Position numbers and translations under genes: made by a program. A model generated the notes under the pieces. It saw only the letters and a list, made by a program, of their open reading frames with translations, had not been told where the DNA came from and searched no databases. Below are positions 42,575-51,795 of a DNA stretch of 64,000 nucleotides, piece after piece. How positions within the stretch are numbered: the stretch's first letter is position 1; each line of letters begins with the position of its first letter. Source of the stretch: Salinarchaeum laminariae (GTDB taxonomy: Archaea > Halobacteriota > Halobacteria > Halobacteriales > Salinarchaeaceae); contig NZ_CP096270.1 of assembly GCF_023204835.1 (NCBI RefSeq), positions 2,682,907 to 2,746,906 on the forward strand, in the 5' to 3' direction.

Positions 42575-43630
42575 TCAGAGTTCCCGGATCGCAGCAATGG
42601 CGTCGTCGATCGACGGTGCGTCGAAGCGATCCTCTCCGACGTACGCGTTCGTCCCCGCTGCGTACATGTTCCGGGCAGTTTGGAGGACCTCGGGATCGAG
42701 TGGCGCGGGTCGTTCCTCGCACAGTCCCTTCCAGTCGGCGACGCCCTCCGTCTTGGCCTGGGTCTTCGCGTCGTCGACCGCCGCGACCCACTCCGGCTGG
42801 GTGCGCTTGTGATACTGGCGGAGTACCTCCTTCGAGAGCTGCTGGCCGTCGTAGGCGAATCGGTTCTCGTCGAACGTGCCGACGACGTCGGCGACGAGGA
42901 GATCGCCCTGGTGGTAGACGACCTCGATCTTCCCGTCTTCGTGGGTGAATCCCTGCTCCGCGGCGTGGTCGGTGACGATCCGGTTCACGTCGCGGGCGAG
43001 CGTCTCGAGTGCCGAGATGGACGCGGAGCCCGAGATCTCATCAGCCTCCTCGCGATCGAGATACCGATCTGACTCCTCGTACTTCGTCGAGAACTCGACG
43101 ATCGGCTCCGCGAGGTCGATCGGTTCGTCCGGCCAGCCCGTTCCAGCGAGATTCTCGAGACCGTGGTCGGCGGGATCGGTGCGAGAGCGGAGGCTCGACC
43201 CGATCGGCACCGAGTTCCGGAAGACGATCTCGAGGGGGACGACGTAGTTCTCGGCGGCTGCGTCGTGGTAGGCGTCGTAGTCGTAGATCCGGCCGTCCCG
43301 TGGGAGGTCCGGGATCTGCGAGAGCGCGATCGCCATCTCGCGGGGAGCACCCTCGATTTCGGAGAGCCGAGCGGGTTCGTTCGAAGCCGTGTCCTCACCG
43401 GCCTTGTTCTCCGGAACGACGCCGCGGTAGTGGGTGCCGACGCCCTCGTCTTCCAGCAGTTCGAAGTTGAAGGCGCCCATCGTGCACAGCGATGCGCCCT
43501 TGTCCGGAATCGGGTCGGGCATCTTCCCCCAGTCGAACACGGAGTAGTCGTCGGTGAAGTAGAAGGCTCCCCGGCCGAGTGCCTTCGCAGTAGCGTCCTC
43601 CTCGATGCGGAACTCCTTGACGCTCGTCAT
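42575..43630 (-). CDS. purC: Phosphoribosylaminoimidazole-succinocarboxamide synthase
   Basis: 351 residues from the ATG at 43628-43630 (MTSVKEFRIEEDATAKALGR), with TATA box CTTATTG 27 bases upstream. YFTDDYSVFDWGKMPDPIPD is the ATP/substrate loop, and EIVFRNSVPIGSSLRSR the SAICAR synthetase signature. The protein is about 100 residues longer than bacterial PurC, as in other haloarchaea. It joins CAIR with aspartate in purine synthesis. No other pur gene is nearby. Confidence 0.93.
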   Translation of the reverse strand: MTSVKEFRIEEDATAKALGRGAFYFTDDYSVFDWGKMPDPIPDKGASLCTMGAFNFELLEDEGVGTHYRGVVPENKAGEDTASNEPARLSEIEGAPREMAIALSQIPDLPRDGRIYDYDAYHDAAAENYVVPLEIVFRNSVPIGSSLRSRTDPADHGLENLAGTGWPDEPIDLAEPIVEFSTKYEESDRYLDREEADEISGSASISALETLARDVNRIVTDHAAEQGFTHEDGKIEVVYHQGDLLVADVVGTFDENRFAYDGQQLSKEVLRQYHKRTQPEWVAAVDDAKTQAKTEGVADWKGLCEERPAPLDPEVLQTARNMYAAGTNAYVGEDRFDAPSIDDAIAAIREL

Positions 43631-43972
43631 GGTCGAACGGTTCCCGCCCGCTACAATAAGGGTTGCACTCGGCGGTGGAGAGCTCGGCTGGCTACCCTGG
43701 TCGGTGAGAAGTGGTCGATTGCGAAATCCGACGAATCGAATTTCCGCGGTGATCGCAGGACAGCGGTCGGGTGAAGCGTCGCACGCCGCCTGTAGCAATT
43801 TTTCGATTTCAGCAGAATATGTTCAGAAGAGGCAATACCATCGTCAGCCAGCTACGCTGGCGCCAATCCCGGCAGAATGAGCCGCAATGCCGGTTCTCCC
43901 GCGTCCGTGCAGCCGGCGCGCACTGCCGGAACCACCCTTGTTTTACCCCTCGGGATTTGTGATGGTAGCATA
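43631..43972. promoter_or_regulatory. Divergent purC/cofH intergenic region
   Basis: 342 bases with no supportable gene. The purC core promoter is CTTATTG at 43654-43660 on the minus strand; the cofH promoter is GTTTTACC near 43940-43946 on the plus strand, 30 bases before the ATG at 43973. Between them the sequence is relatively AT-rich around 43795-43835, without obvious repeats. Confidence 0.5.
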
Positions 43973-45418
43973 ATGGGCGACGGATTCACCTGCGGCGTCG
44001 ACGTCCCCGAGGAGGGCGTATCCGTCGACTTCGATCACCTCCCCTGCACGGACCAGTCCTTCGAGAACGCCCTCGAGCGAGCCCGAAACGGCGATCGGCT
44101 CTCCGTCGACGACGGCGTGGAACTCATCACCACCGGGACCGACGAGCCCGGAATCGACCCCGAGCGCAAGGAGCGCGTGCTGGAGATCGCGGACCGCCGC
44201 CGCGCCGAAGAAGTCGGCGAGGAGGTCACGTTCGTGGCGAACGTCAACAACAACGTCACGACGGCCTGCAACACCGGCTGCCTGTTCTGTAACTTCAAAG
44301 ACCGCTCACAGAAGTTCCGAACCGAGTACCAGGGCGACCACGGCGGGTTCACGAAGACGCCCGCGGAGTCCCGGGCTGTCGTCGAGGACGCCCTCGATCT
44401 CGGCATCTACGAAGTCACCTCAGTCTCCGGACTCCACCCCGCGTTCGCCCTCGACGACGAACACCGGGAGGTCCTCGAGGCGAAAGACGACCCGACGATG
44501 GTCAACTACCGACCGCCGTCGGAGTACGACACCTCCCCCGGCACCTACGTCGATCAGATTTCCGCGATGAGCGTCGACGACGTCCACGTTCACTCGATGA
44601 CGCCCGAGGAGGCCTACCACGCCCAGCGCGGTGCCGACTGGGACTACGAGGAGGTCTACGGCCGCCTCAAGGACGCCGGCCTCGATTCCGTGCCCGGTAC
44701 CGCCGCCGAGATCCTCGTCGACGAGGTGCGCAACGTCATCTGCCCCGGAAAAATCGACACCGAGGAGTGGATGGAGGCGATGCACGCTGCAGCATCCGTC
44801 GGCCTCGACACCACCGCGACGATCATGTACGGCCACGTCGAGAACGCGAAGCACCGCGTGCTCCACCTCAAACGAATTCGCGACCTCCAGGAGTGCACCG
44901 GCGCAATCACGGAGTTCGTTCCCCTCTCCTTCGTCCACGAGGAGACGCCGCTGTTCGAACGGGGCTACCTCGACGGGGGCGCCAGCACCGACCAGGACGA
45001 GCTGATGATCGCGGTCTCGCGACTGTTCCTCGACAACGTCGAACACATCCAGTCTTCCTGGGTGAAGTACGGCGACAGCCAGGGGTTGAAGATGCTCAAC
45101 TGCGGCGCCGACGACTTCATGGGGACCATCCTATCCGAGGAGATCACCAAACGCGCCGGTGGAGATTTCGGCGAGTTCCGGTCCTTCCAGGAGTACGTCG
45201 ACATGGTCACTGCGATCGGCCGGACGCCGGTGGAACGCTCGACGGACTACCGCCAGCGTCGCCGGATCGATCCCGACGCTGACGTGATCGGCCCGACGCT
45301 CGGTCCGCGGGCCGACGGCACGCCGATGGTCGATCGCTCCAGTGCGAGCGGCCAGTCGAGTGGCGAATCGGCGGAATCGACTGCTGCACCCGCCGCCGAT
45401 CGCACCAGCACCGACTGA
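43973..45418 (+). CDS. cofH: FO synthase subunit 2, radical SAM (CofH)
   Basis: 481 residues from the ATG at 43973. The radical SAM cluster is C99-x3-C103-x2-C106 (ACNTGCLFCNFKD). VSGLHPAFALD, VHSMTPEEAYH and WVKYGDSQGLKMLNCGADDF are CofH-typical. With CofG it joins tyrosine and 5-amino-6-ribitylaminouracil to make the deazaflavin FO, the core of coenzyme F420. About 40 residues at the C-terminus (Ser/Ala/Glu-rich) lie beyond the usual end. CofG is not beside it here. Confidence 0.93.
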   Translation: MGDGFTCGVDVPEEGVSVDFDHLPCTDQSFENALERARNGDRLSVDDGVELITTGTDEPGIDPERKERVLEIADRRRAEEVGEEVTFVANVNNNVTTACNTGCLFCNFKDRSQKFRTEYQGDHGGFTKTPAESRAVVEDALDLGIYEVTSVSGLHPAFALDDEHREVLEAKDDPTMVNYRPPSEYDTSPGTYVDQISAMSVDDVHVHSMTPEEAYHAQRGADWDYEEVYGRLKDAGLDSVPGTAAEILVDEVRNVICPGKIDTEEWMEAMHAAASVGLDTTATIMYGHVENAKHRVLHLKRIRDLQECTGAITEFVPLSFVHEETPLFERGYLDGGASTDQDELMIAVSRLFLDNVEHIQSSWVKYGDSQGLKMLNCGADDFMGTILSEEITKRAGGDFGEFRSFQEYVDMVTAIGRTPVERSTDYRQRRRIDPDADVIGPTLGPRADGTPMVDRSSASGQSSGESAESTAAPAADRTSTD

Positions 45419-45567
45419 TCGATCGACACGCCGACCGCTGACGTATTGCGTTCCTTCTCTGCCAACTCTATCGCCGCCACTCGGCGGCTGCCCGATCGGG
45501 TGCCGTCTCCACCGACACCACCACCGACGCTCACCGCCGACGTTCCCTGCGCCCGCGTGCATGACGC

Positions 45568-45588
45568 GCGTCTGACGGGTGCTTTTGG
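45568..45588 (+). promoter_or_regulatory. TATA box with adjacent GTCTGACG half-site, before DUF7139
   Basis: TGCTTTTGG (45580-45588) is centred about 28 bases before the ATG at 45613. Immediately upstream, GCGTCTGACGG (45568-45578) is identical to the right arm of the palindrome at 54388-54407, in the same position relative to its TATA box. Confidence 0.45.
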
Positions 45589-45612
45589 TGACCCGTACCG
45601 TACCCGCAGTGT

Positions 45613-46506
45613 ATGACCGGTCTCGCTGACGCCTACACCGACGACGTCGGGGCGCTCCAGAGCGACACCCGGCTCAAGGCCGGTGTCGCCCTCCTCGGGG
45701 CGGGAATCGTGCTGAGCCTGCTCGCGCTCGTCGTCGCGATGGCCAATCCGACCGAGTGGGGTGCCCGCCGGCTCGCTGGCGTGCTCGGTGGGCTCGCGGC
45801 GCCCGCACTCGCCGGCGGTGTCGTGGTCATCCTGCCGGCGAGCCCACGGCTCCGGGCTGCCGCAGCGATCGGCGCGAGTCTCACCGTGCTCGGCGTCGCG
45901 AGTTTCTGGCGAGCCTACCCGGACCACTGGCTCGGCCACGGCAATCAGCTGACCCCCTACGTCACCGGGATCTACTTCGTCGGCATGCTGACGATCGCCC
46001 TCTGTCTGTTCGCCGGGATCGCGACGTTCAAACGCCGTAACGATCCGGGCGGCACGGTCTCGCTGCGCGTCGGCGAAGGCAAGACGAAGTACGTCGAGGT
46101 CGAGAAAGACGACGGTGGCTCGCTCGGCGGTGGGGTCGGCCTCCTCGGCAACACCCCAGATGGCTCCGTCGAGACCCAGACCAACCGACCCTCGGAGCAG
46201 AACGGATCCGATCAGTCCGGAACGGCTGGCCGCTCGGCGACGAGTTCCTCTCCCTCGACGCCAGCGGCCGGCTTCGGAACCGCGAGCGACGGCGGCGCCG
46301 CCGCGGAAACGCTCCAATCGCCCACGCCGACGGACACCGGTGGACAGCGCACCGACACGGACCTCACCGACAAATACTGCGGCAATTGCGAGCACTTCGA
46401 GTACGTCCGAACCGACCAGGGGATGACGCCCTACTGCGGTCACCGTTCGGAGTACATGGACGACGTCGAAGCGTGTGAGGACTGGTCGCCGAACGCCGGT
46501 CGGTAA
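45613..46506 (+). CDS. DUF7139 family membrane protein with C-terminal zinc module
   Basis: 297 residues. Four membrane segments fill about 20-145 (LKAGVALLGAGIVLSLLALV first). A cytosolic linker rich in Ser/Thr/Ala/Pro (about 180-250) leads to a C-terminal Cys module: KYCGNCEHFEYV, then YCGHRSEYMDDVEACEDW, four Cys with His as probable zinc ligands. I recognise the architecture from haloarchaeal DUF7139 proteins. Function unknown. A GTCTGACG half-site precedes its promoter. Confidence 0.75.
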   Translation: MTGLADAYTDDVGALQSDTRLKAGVALLGAGIVLSLLALVVAMANPTEWGARRLAGVLGGLAAPALAGGVVVILPASPRLRAAAAIGASLTVLGVASFWRAYPDHWLGHGNQLTPYVTGIYFVGMLTIALCLFAGIATFKRRNDPGGTVSLRVGEGKTKYVEVEKDDGGSLGGGVGLLGNTPDGSVETQTNRPSEQNGSDQSGTAGRSATSSSPSTPAAGFGTASDGGAAAETLQSPTPTDTGGQRTDTDLTDKYCGNCEHFEYVRTDQGMTPYCGHRSEYMDDVEACEDWSPNAGR

Positions 46507-46666
46507 CCATCCGCTGCCACCACCTCACCCTCTTCATCTCGTTTCTCAGTCCCACTACCGGACGGTCTCGATGCGCACTGGAACCGGACTGAGCGCCTCG
46601 AATTGCGAGAGTTGAGAGAGTTGACTCGGAAGGGACAGGCAGACAGTCGACGGCCCGACCAGCAGC

Positions 46667-48541
46667 TTACTCCAGGAACGCCCGAACGTCTTCGAGGTCC
46701 CACGCGTTGAGTACGTCGTCGGCCTCGGCCCACCCACGTCGAGCAGTGTGGACGCCGTACCGGATGTGACCGAACTCAGGGGTAGCGTGGGCGTCGGTGT
46801 CGATCGCGATCGTCGCGCCCGCGTCGATAGCGACCTGGACTGCTTCGCCCCAGAGATCGAGCCGGGCAGGATTGGCGTTGATTTCGAGAGCGACGTCGTT
46901 CTCGGCCGCTGCTTCGCCGATCCTCTTCGCATCGAACTCCATCCCCGAGCGTTCGTTCAGCAGCCGGCCGCTGGGGTGACCCAGAATGTCGACGTATGGA
47001 TGCTCGATCGCACTCACGAGCCGATCGGTCGCCTCGCCATCGAGGCCGCTATGAGGCGATGCGACCACCACGTCGAGGTCGGCGAGGACGTCGTCGGGCG
47101 TCGAGAGATCGCCGTCGACGTCTATGTTGGCTTCGACGCCGTGGAACACCTCGATCTCCGCCTCGTCTGCGACGGCGGCGACTGCGTCGGCCTGCTCGCG
47201 GAGCGACTCGTCGTCCAGCCCCATTCCAGCGACGACGCCCGGCCCCTCGGCGTGGTCGGTGATCGCGACGTACTCGTGGCCGAACTCGGCCGCGCCCGCG
47301 ACGATGGACTCGATCGTCTCCCGGCCGTCGGACCACTCGGAGTGAACGTGGAGATCGCCGCGAACGTCGCCCTCCTCGATGAGATCGGGGAGCGTGCCCG
47401 ACGCGGCGGCCTCGATCTCGCCGCGGCCCTCGCGGAGCTCGGGCGGCATCCAGGGCAGGTCGAGCGCTTCGTACATCGACGCCTCGGTATCGCCGGCGAT
47501 CCGCTCGCCAGCGTCCGCGCCGTCGCCGGGCTCGACGTCCGGATCGGAAACGTCGAAGGCACCGTACTCGTTGAGCGAGACGTCGCGGTCGAGCGCGTAG
47601 TTCCGGAGCTGGACGTTGTGTTCCTTGCTGCCCGTGAAATACTGGAGCGCGGCGCCGAACTGGTCGGGGCGGACGACACGGAGGTCGGCCTGCTGGCCAT
47701 CGATCCTGACGCTCGCCTTCGTGGTGCCGGCCTGCAGCTCCTCGTCCGCGAGGTCGAGAAATGCGTCGACGGCCTGCTCTGCGTCGTCGAGATCCGTCGC
47801 CACGAGCACATCCACGTCGCCGATCGTGGGGAGCCAGCGACGGATCGACCCCGCGACCTCGGCGTGCTGGACGACGGACACCTCGCGCATCTGCGCGAGG
47901 AGGTCGTCGGCCACGGGCCGTGCGTCGCCGAGCCGTTCGCGACCACGCGCTTCCTTCGCGAAGGCGATATTGTCGAGGATGTTCTGCTCGGTCTTCGCAC
48001 CGAATCCGGAGACCTCCTGAATCTCGCCGGCCTCCGCCGCGGCTTCGAGATCGGCGAGCGTCCGCACGCCCAGTTCGCGATAGAGCGTGCCGACGGTCTT
48101 TGGACCCACGCCCTCGACGGCGGTCAGATCCGCCATGTCGACCGGCAGTTCTTCGCGGAGCTCCTCGAGTTCCTGGATACGGCCGTCGGTGACGTAGGAG
48201 ACGATCTTGCTCGCGATCGCGTCACCGACCCGATCGATGTCTTCGACTGCGTCGGGATCGTTCGCGGCGAGCGCGGCAACCGATCCGGGGTAGTCACGCA
48301 CGTTCTCGGCCGCGCGTCGGTACGCGCTCGGTTTGTACGCGACGTCCTGCGCCTCGAGGCGATCGGCGAACTCCTCGAAGCGATCCGCGATCTCGTCGTT
48401 CGTGATCCCGGTTGGATCGACGTCCGGTGCAGCGTCGTCGCCGGTGTTGTGGTCGCCGGTGTCGCCGCCGTCGGTGTCCTTGGCCGTGTCGTCGGTAGCA
48501 TCGCCGTTCTCGCCGGCGTCTTCTGCAGTATCTTCGCTCAT
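46667..48541 (-). CDS. polX: DNA polymerase X family protein with PHP domain
   Basis: 624 residues. An acidic leader (1-45) precedes helix-hairpin-helix motifs (IDRVGDAIASKI, VEGVGPKTVGTLYREL, VSGFGAKTEQNI), the nucleotidyltransferase palm (VAGSIRRWLPTIGDVDVLVA with catalytic Asp pair) and a C-terminal PHP domain (GDLHVHSEWSDGR, AITDHAEGPG, AIDTDAHA) with His/Asp metal ligands. The PHP part gives 3'-5' exonuclease or phosphoesterase activity. It fills short gaps in base-excision repair. It follows DUF5788 by 46 bases on the same strand. Confidence 0.95.
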   Translation of the reverse strand: MSEDTAEDAGENGDATDDTAKDTDGGDTGDHNTGDDAAPDVDPTGITNDEIADRFEEFADRLEAQDVAYKPSAYRRAAENVRDYPGSVAALAANDPDAVEDIDRVGDAIASKIVSYVTDGRIQELEELREELPVDMADLTAVEGVGPKTVGTLYRELGVRTLADLEAAAEAGEIQEVSGFGAKTEQNILDNIAFAKEARGRERLGDARPVADDLLAQMREVSVVQHAEVAGSIRRWLPTIGDVDVLVATDLDDAEQAVDAFLDLADEELQAGTTKASVRIDGQQADLRVVRPDQFGAALQYFTGSKEHNVQLRNYALDRDVSLNEYGAFDVSDPDVEPGDGADAGERIAGDTEASMYEALDLPWMPPELREGRGEIEAAASGTLPDLIEEGDVRGDLHVHSEWSDGRETIESIVAGAAEFGHEYVAITDHAEGPGVVAGMGLDDESLREQADAVAAVADEAEIEVFHGVEANIDVDGDLSTPDDVLADLDVVVASPHSGLDGEATDRLVSAIEHPYVDILGHPSGRLLNERSGMEFDAKRIGEAAAENDVALEINANPARLDLWGEAVQVAIDAGATIAIDTDAHATPEFGHIRYGVHTARRGWAEADDVLNAWDLEDVRAFLE

Positions 48542-48587
48542 GGGTCGTGGATAGGTGTGATCGACTCTCGGTGTCCGGTCTGCCAGT

Positions 48588-49031
48588 TCACGGTCCGGCT
48601 CGCCCCCGCGCCTCGTCCTCGTCGCGACCGAGCGCCTGTTTCAGGAAGGAAACCCAGCGCTTCTGATCGGCCGCTTCCTTGCGTTCGCGCTCGCCCTCGA
48701 GATCCGTTGGCCCGAGCGATTCGAGTGCGTTCAGCGCCCGGTCGATCCCGACGATGGCGTTCGCGAGGTCTTCGCCCTCGGCCTTCGAGATGTCGCCGTC
48801 CTCCAGTCGGTCGAGGCGCTCGGTGCGCTCCCGGCGAAGGTTGCGCTTGGCTCGGTCGACCCGCTCGCGCTCGCCCGCTGGGACCGTGTCGCGACGCGAG
48901 ATCTCCATGACGAACTCGCGGAGGTCTACGGGCTCCCCCTGGACGTCGACCGTCTCGGGGATCGAGACGCCGATAGTCGCGCCGTCGCGCTCGACGCTGG
49001 CGAGGAGCTGCTTGCGCTCGTACGGCTTCAC
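48588..49031 (-). CDS. DUF5788 family protein
   Basis: 147 residues from the GTG at 49029-49031 (VKPYERKQLLASVERDGAT); a TATA-like CTTTTGCC is centred 27 bases upstream, which selects this codon. The protein is highly charged and helical: REFVMEISRRDTVPAGERER, LRRERTERLDRLEDGDIS, and VGIDRALNALESLGP. I recognise the N-terminus from DUF5788. No catalytic or membrane motif. It probably shares a transcript with polX, hinting at a DNA-repair link, but the role is unknown. Confidence 0.75.
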   Translation of the reverse strand: MKPYERKQLLASVERDGATIGVSIPETVDVQGEPVDLREFVMEISRRDTVPAGERERVDRAKRNLRRERTERLDRLEDGDISKAEGEDLANAIVGIDRALNALESLGPTDLEGERERKEAADQKRWVSFLKQALGRDEDEARGRAGP

Positions 49032-49135
49032 GGGCGTCACTGGGACAGCCAGCGGCAAAAGTCCGCGGGGATTGGTGGTCTGCGAGATGCACGCTTCGTT
49101 AGTTTGAACAACGTGTCGGCGGAACAATCCGTTCA

Positions 49136-49618
49136 ATGGCGGAAACGCTCGGCGGACCCCGCACGACGATCCGGGATGCGCGCCGCGAGGTCGGGTTCGG
49201 GACGGCCGTGATCGTCGGTACGATCGTCGTCGGTCTGATCGCTCTCTTCCAGAGCGACCTGACCGGCGCGACGAGAAGCTACGAGTTCGGATCAGCGACG
49301 ATCCTCGGCGGCGCTATCTCCGGTACCATCTACGGAGGTCCGCGGCAAACCGCCGCAAAAGCCGGTGCGCTGGCCGGCGGGCTTCCCGTGCTCGTATCGA
49401 CTACGGCGTTCTACGCTCGCGGTATCGTGCCCGGAACCGTCGGTGGCTCCCCGGGCCTGTATCTGGTCGTGTTGCCGTTCTTCGTCTTCATTTTCACACT
49501 CCTGAACGCGGTTGCCGCCGCGTTTGGCGGTTTCGCGGCCTACGTCGCCCACTGGCTCGTCGAGGCGGTACTCGAATCGAACCGCTCCGAGGCCCGTCCG
49601 ACGGTCAAATCGCCCTGA
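49136..49618 (+). CDS. DUF5518 family membrane protein (first of a pair)
   Basis: 160 residues. A basic N-terminus (TIRDARREVGFG) is followed by four membrane helices, with the Gly-rich ILGGAISGTIYGGPRQTAAK, AGALAGGLPVLVSTTAFYA and a C-terminal FGGFAAYVAHWLVEAVLES. DUF5518 proteins are Gly/Ala-rich four-helix proteins of unknown function. The next gene encodes a paralog sharing the GPRxxAAKAGALAG core. Divergent from DUF5788. Confidence 0.75.
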   Translation: MAETLGGPRTTIRDARREVGFGTAVIVGTIVVGLIALFQSDLTGATRSYEFGSATILGGAISGTIYGGPRQTAAKAGALAGGLPVLVSTTAFYARGIVPGTVGGSPGLYLVVLPFFVFIFTLLNAVAAAFGGFAAYVAHWLVEAVLESNRSEARPTVKSP

Positions 49619-49733
49619 CGCTATCCTCCCGCAACCACGAGCCGGCCGTCGGTTTGCTCTCCTTCGGTCGAAGAAAAACGATTCGCCATCGTACGGTAGT
49701 TTCAAGCCGAGGGACGTGGAAGATTGAGAGACA

Positions 49734-50210
49734 ATGTCCAGCGACGTGGCAGAGTTCCGAAACGCGCTCGCATCCTCGCTCACCGATGGCACCTTCACTG
49801 CCGCGGTCCTTTGGGGCGCGCTCGTAGGAAGTATCCTGACGATCGTCGAGTATAATCTGATCGTGGGGTCGGGCGGTCCGATCCAGATCAGATACTCGAT
49901 GTTCGGCAGCGGAGCCGTTGCTGGAGCGCTCTACGCTGGACCACGAACGTCAGCCGCGAAAGCCGGCGCCCTGGCAGGGAGTATTCCCGTCGTCGTCCTC
50001 GGACCGATCGCGTTCGTCCTGCTCTTCGTGATCGACGGCCTGCCGACGCTCAACTGGCACCTGGACGGTCTGATACCCCTGTTCGTACTCACCGCCTCGT
50101 TTTTCGCAGTCACGGGGATGGTGTCCGGTGCGGTCGCCGCCTACGCGGTCAGCTGGGTACGCGAGCAGTTCGCCGATCCACAAACGACCGACAGCAAATC
50201 CGCCAGCTGA
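49734..50210 (+). CDS. DUF5518 family membrane protein (second of a pair)
   Basis: 158 residues. It shares the signature GPRTSAAKAGALAGSIPVVV with the previous gene and has the same four-helix layout, ending in VSGAVAAYAVSWVREQF. A T-rich box (TAGTTTCAAG, near 49697-49706) about 33 bases upstream suggests its own promoter. The pair probably arose by tandem duplication and diverged; the first copy has a longer basic N-terminus, the second an extra outer loop (DGLPTLNWHLDG). Function unknown. Confidence 0.75.
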   Translation: MSSDVAEFRNALASSLTDGTFTAAVLWGALVGSILTIVEYNLIVGSGGPIQIRYSMFGSGAVAGALYAGPRTSAAKAGALAGSIPVVVLGPIAFVLLFVIDGLPTLNWHLDGLIPLFVLTASFFAVTGMVSGAVAAYAVSWVREQFADPQTTDSKSAS

Positions 50211-50319
50211 ACCGGACAGTGTACTGTACGAGCAGTTGTAGCACAGTTCCGGTGCGGTAGCAGCGCATCACGCCGAACAGCGGGAAAATTGATTCGTTGC
50301 TTCGAACGAAAGGCGGCTA

Positions 50320-51630
50320 CTATGCGGACTCAGCCGGTGGACTCAGCCCCGCCGCCTTCGACCGCGACTGCTCGACGACTGCCGGTCGCGCGGCGAACTC
50401 CACCAGCACGTCGTCGTCCCCGTAGGTCACGTCCTCGACGCGGGCGTTATCGTGGAGCCAGGAGACGACGGACATCGTGTCGTCGGTCATCGGCATCACG
50501 AGCCGCTCTTCCTCCAGTGGCGGCAGCGCCGCACGGATCCGCTCGCGAAGCGCCTCGACTCGCTGGCCCTCCTTCGCGCTGACGACGACTGGATGGGGTG
50601 CGAGCGCCGAGAGCGCCTCTCGCTTGCGAGCCAGTTCCTCCTCGTCGACGTCGTCGATCTTGTTGAGGACCGTGACGATCGGCGCCTCGTTGCGCTCGTG
50701 CAGGACGTCGTGGGACGTCACGAGCTTCTCGCGGATCGACTCGACGGACTCGGTCACGTCGACGACGAGGAGGACGAGATCCGCACGGTAGGCAGCGTCG
50801 AGCGTGGACTTGAACGACTCGACGAGCCAGTGTGGCAGATTGGAGATGAACCCGACGGTGTCGGTGATCAGCGCCTCGCGATCGCCGAGATCCGCCCGGC
50901 GGGTCGTCGTGCCGAGCGTGGTGAACAGCTGGTCCTCGGATTTCGCCGTCGCGTCGAGATCGTCGTGGAGCGCCTCGTTCTCGTCGACGTCCAGCTCCGT
51001 CGCGAGCCGGCGCAAAAGGGTGGATTTGCCAGCGTTCGTGTAGCCGGCGAGTGCAACGAGATCGAACCCGGACTCGCGGCGCTGCTCGCGGCGGTGTTGC
51101 TCGGTCTGCTCGATCTGGTCGAGCTCGTCTCGGATCCGGGAGATTCGGGACTTGATGTCCTGTTCGCGGGACTCGTCGTACTCGCCCAGCCCCATGAACC
51201 CGGGATGCTCCTCGCGTTTGGCGAGGCTGGTCTTGGCCTCGGCGCGGGGAAGTTCGTAGCGTAGTTCGGCGAGCTCGACCTGGAGCTGTGCGGTGCGGGT
51301 CTCCGCACGCTGGCCGAAGATCTCCAGAATGAGGGTGAACCGATCGTGCACCTCGACGCCCTCGGGAAGCAGCTGGCCGAGGTTGTAGGTCTGGTAGGGA
51401 CCGAGTTCGTTGTCGAAGAGGACGGTATCCGCGTCCTCACGCTCGACGACGCGGGCGAGCTCCTCCGCCTTTCCTTCCCCGAACTCGAGGGCGGAGTCCT
51501 CCGGGCGGGTCTGGGTGAGGACTGTCGCGACCTCGTAGCCCGCGGATCGGGCGAGGTGTTCGATCTCCTCGGTATCGGGCTCGCCAGCGTCGGCGCGTTT
51601 CGCGACGACGGCTCGGTCTGTGGCTGACAC
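50320..51630 (-). CDS. hflX: HflX-type GTPase
   Basis: 436 residues from the GTG at 51628-51630 (VSATDRAVVAKRADAGEPD), preceded by GGAGGAG as ribosome-binding site; an ATG at 51675 is an alternative. The N-terminal HflX domain (LFDNELGPYQTYNLGQLLPE) precedes a coiled coil. The G domain has GYTNAGKST at 196-204, DTVGFISNLPHWLVESF, and NKIDD as G4. HflX binds large ribosomal subunits and rescues stalled or heat-damaged ribosomes in bacteria; the archaeal role is probably similar. It is transcribed divergently from the flavoprotein at 51796. Confidence 0.92.
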   Translation of the reverse strand: MSATDRAVVAKRADAGEPDTEEIEHLARSAGYEVATVLTQTRPEDSALEFGEGKAEELARVVEREDADTVLFDNELGPYQTYNLGQLLPEGVEVHDRFTLILEIFGQRAETRTAQLQVELAELRYELPRAEAKTSLAKREEHPGFMGLGEYDESREQDIKSRISRIRDELDQIEQTEQHRREQRRESGFDLVALAGYTNAGKSTLLRRLATELDVDENEALHDDLDATAKSEDQLFTTLGTTTRRADLGDREALITDTVGFISNLPHWLVESFKSTLDAAYRADLVLLVVDVTESVESIREKLVTSHDVLHERNEAPIVTVLNKIDDVDEEELARKREALSALAPHPVVVSAKEGQRVEALRERIRAALPPLEEERLVMPMTDDTMSVVSWLHDNARVEDVTYGDDDVLVEFAARPAVVEQSRSKAAGLSPPAESA

Positions 51631-51795
51631 TCGGGTGGTCTCCTCCGTACGCGCAAGTAGGCCCTCCTTCACCATAAACTCGGGGACGGACCGGGTGCCG
51701 GTCGCGATAGGCATCGAATCGTCGCGACGGACGGCCCCGTGACGGTCGGCCCCGCGACACGCCACATCTAACCCGATGGCCGACGTGTGGTAGCC

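Noticed and set aside
46748-48910. A 720-codon open frame antisense to polX
   Set aside because: The polX frame has all family motifs; the antisense frame is a GC-codon shadow.
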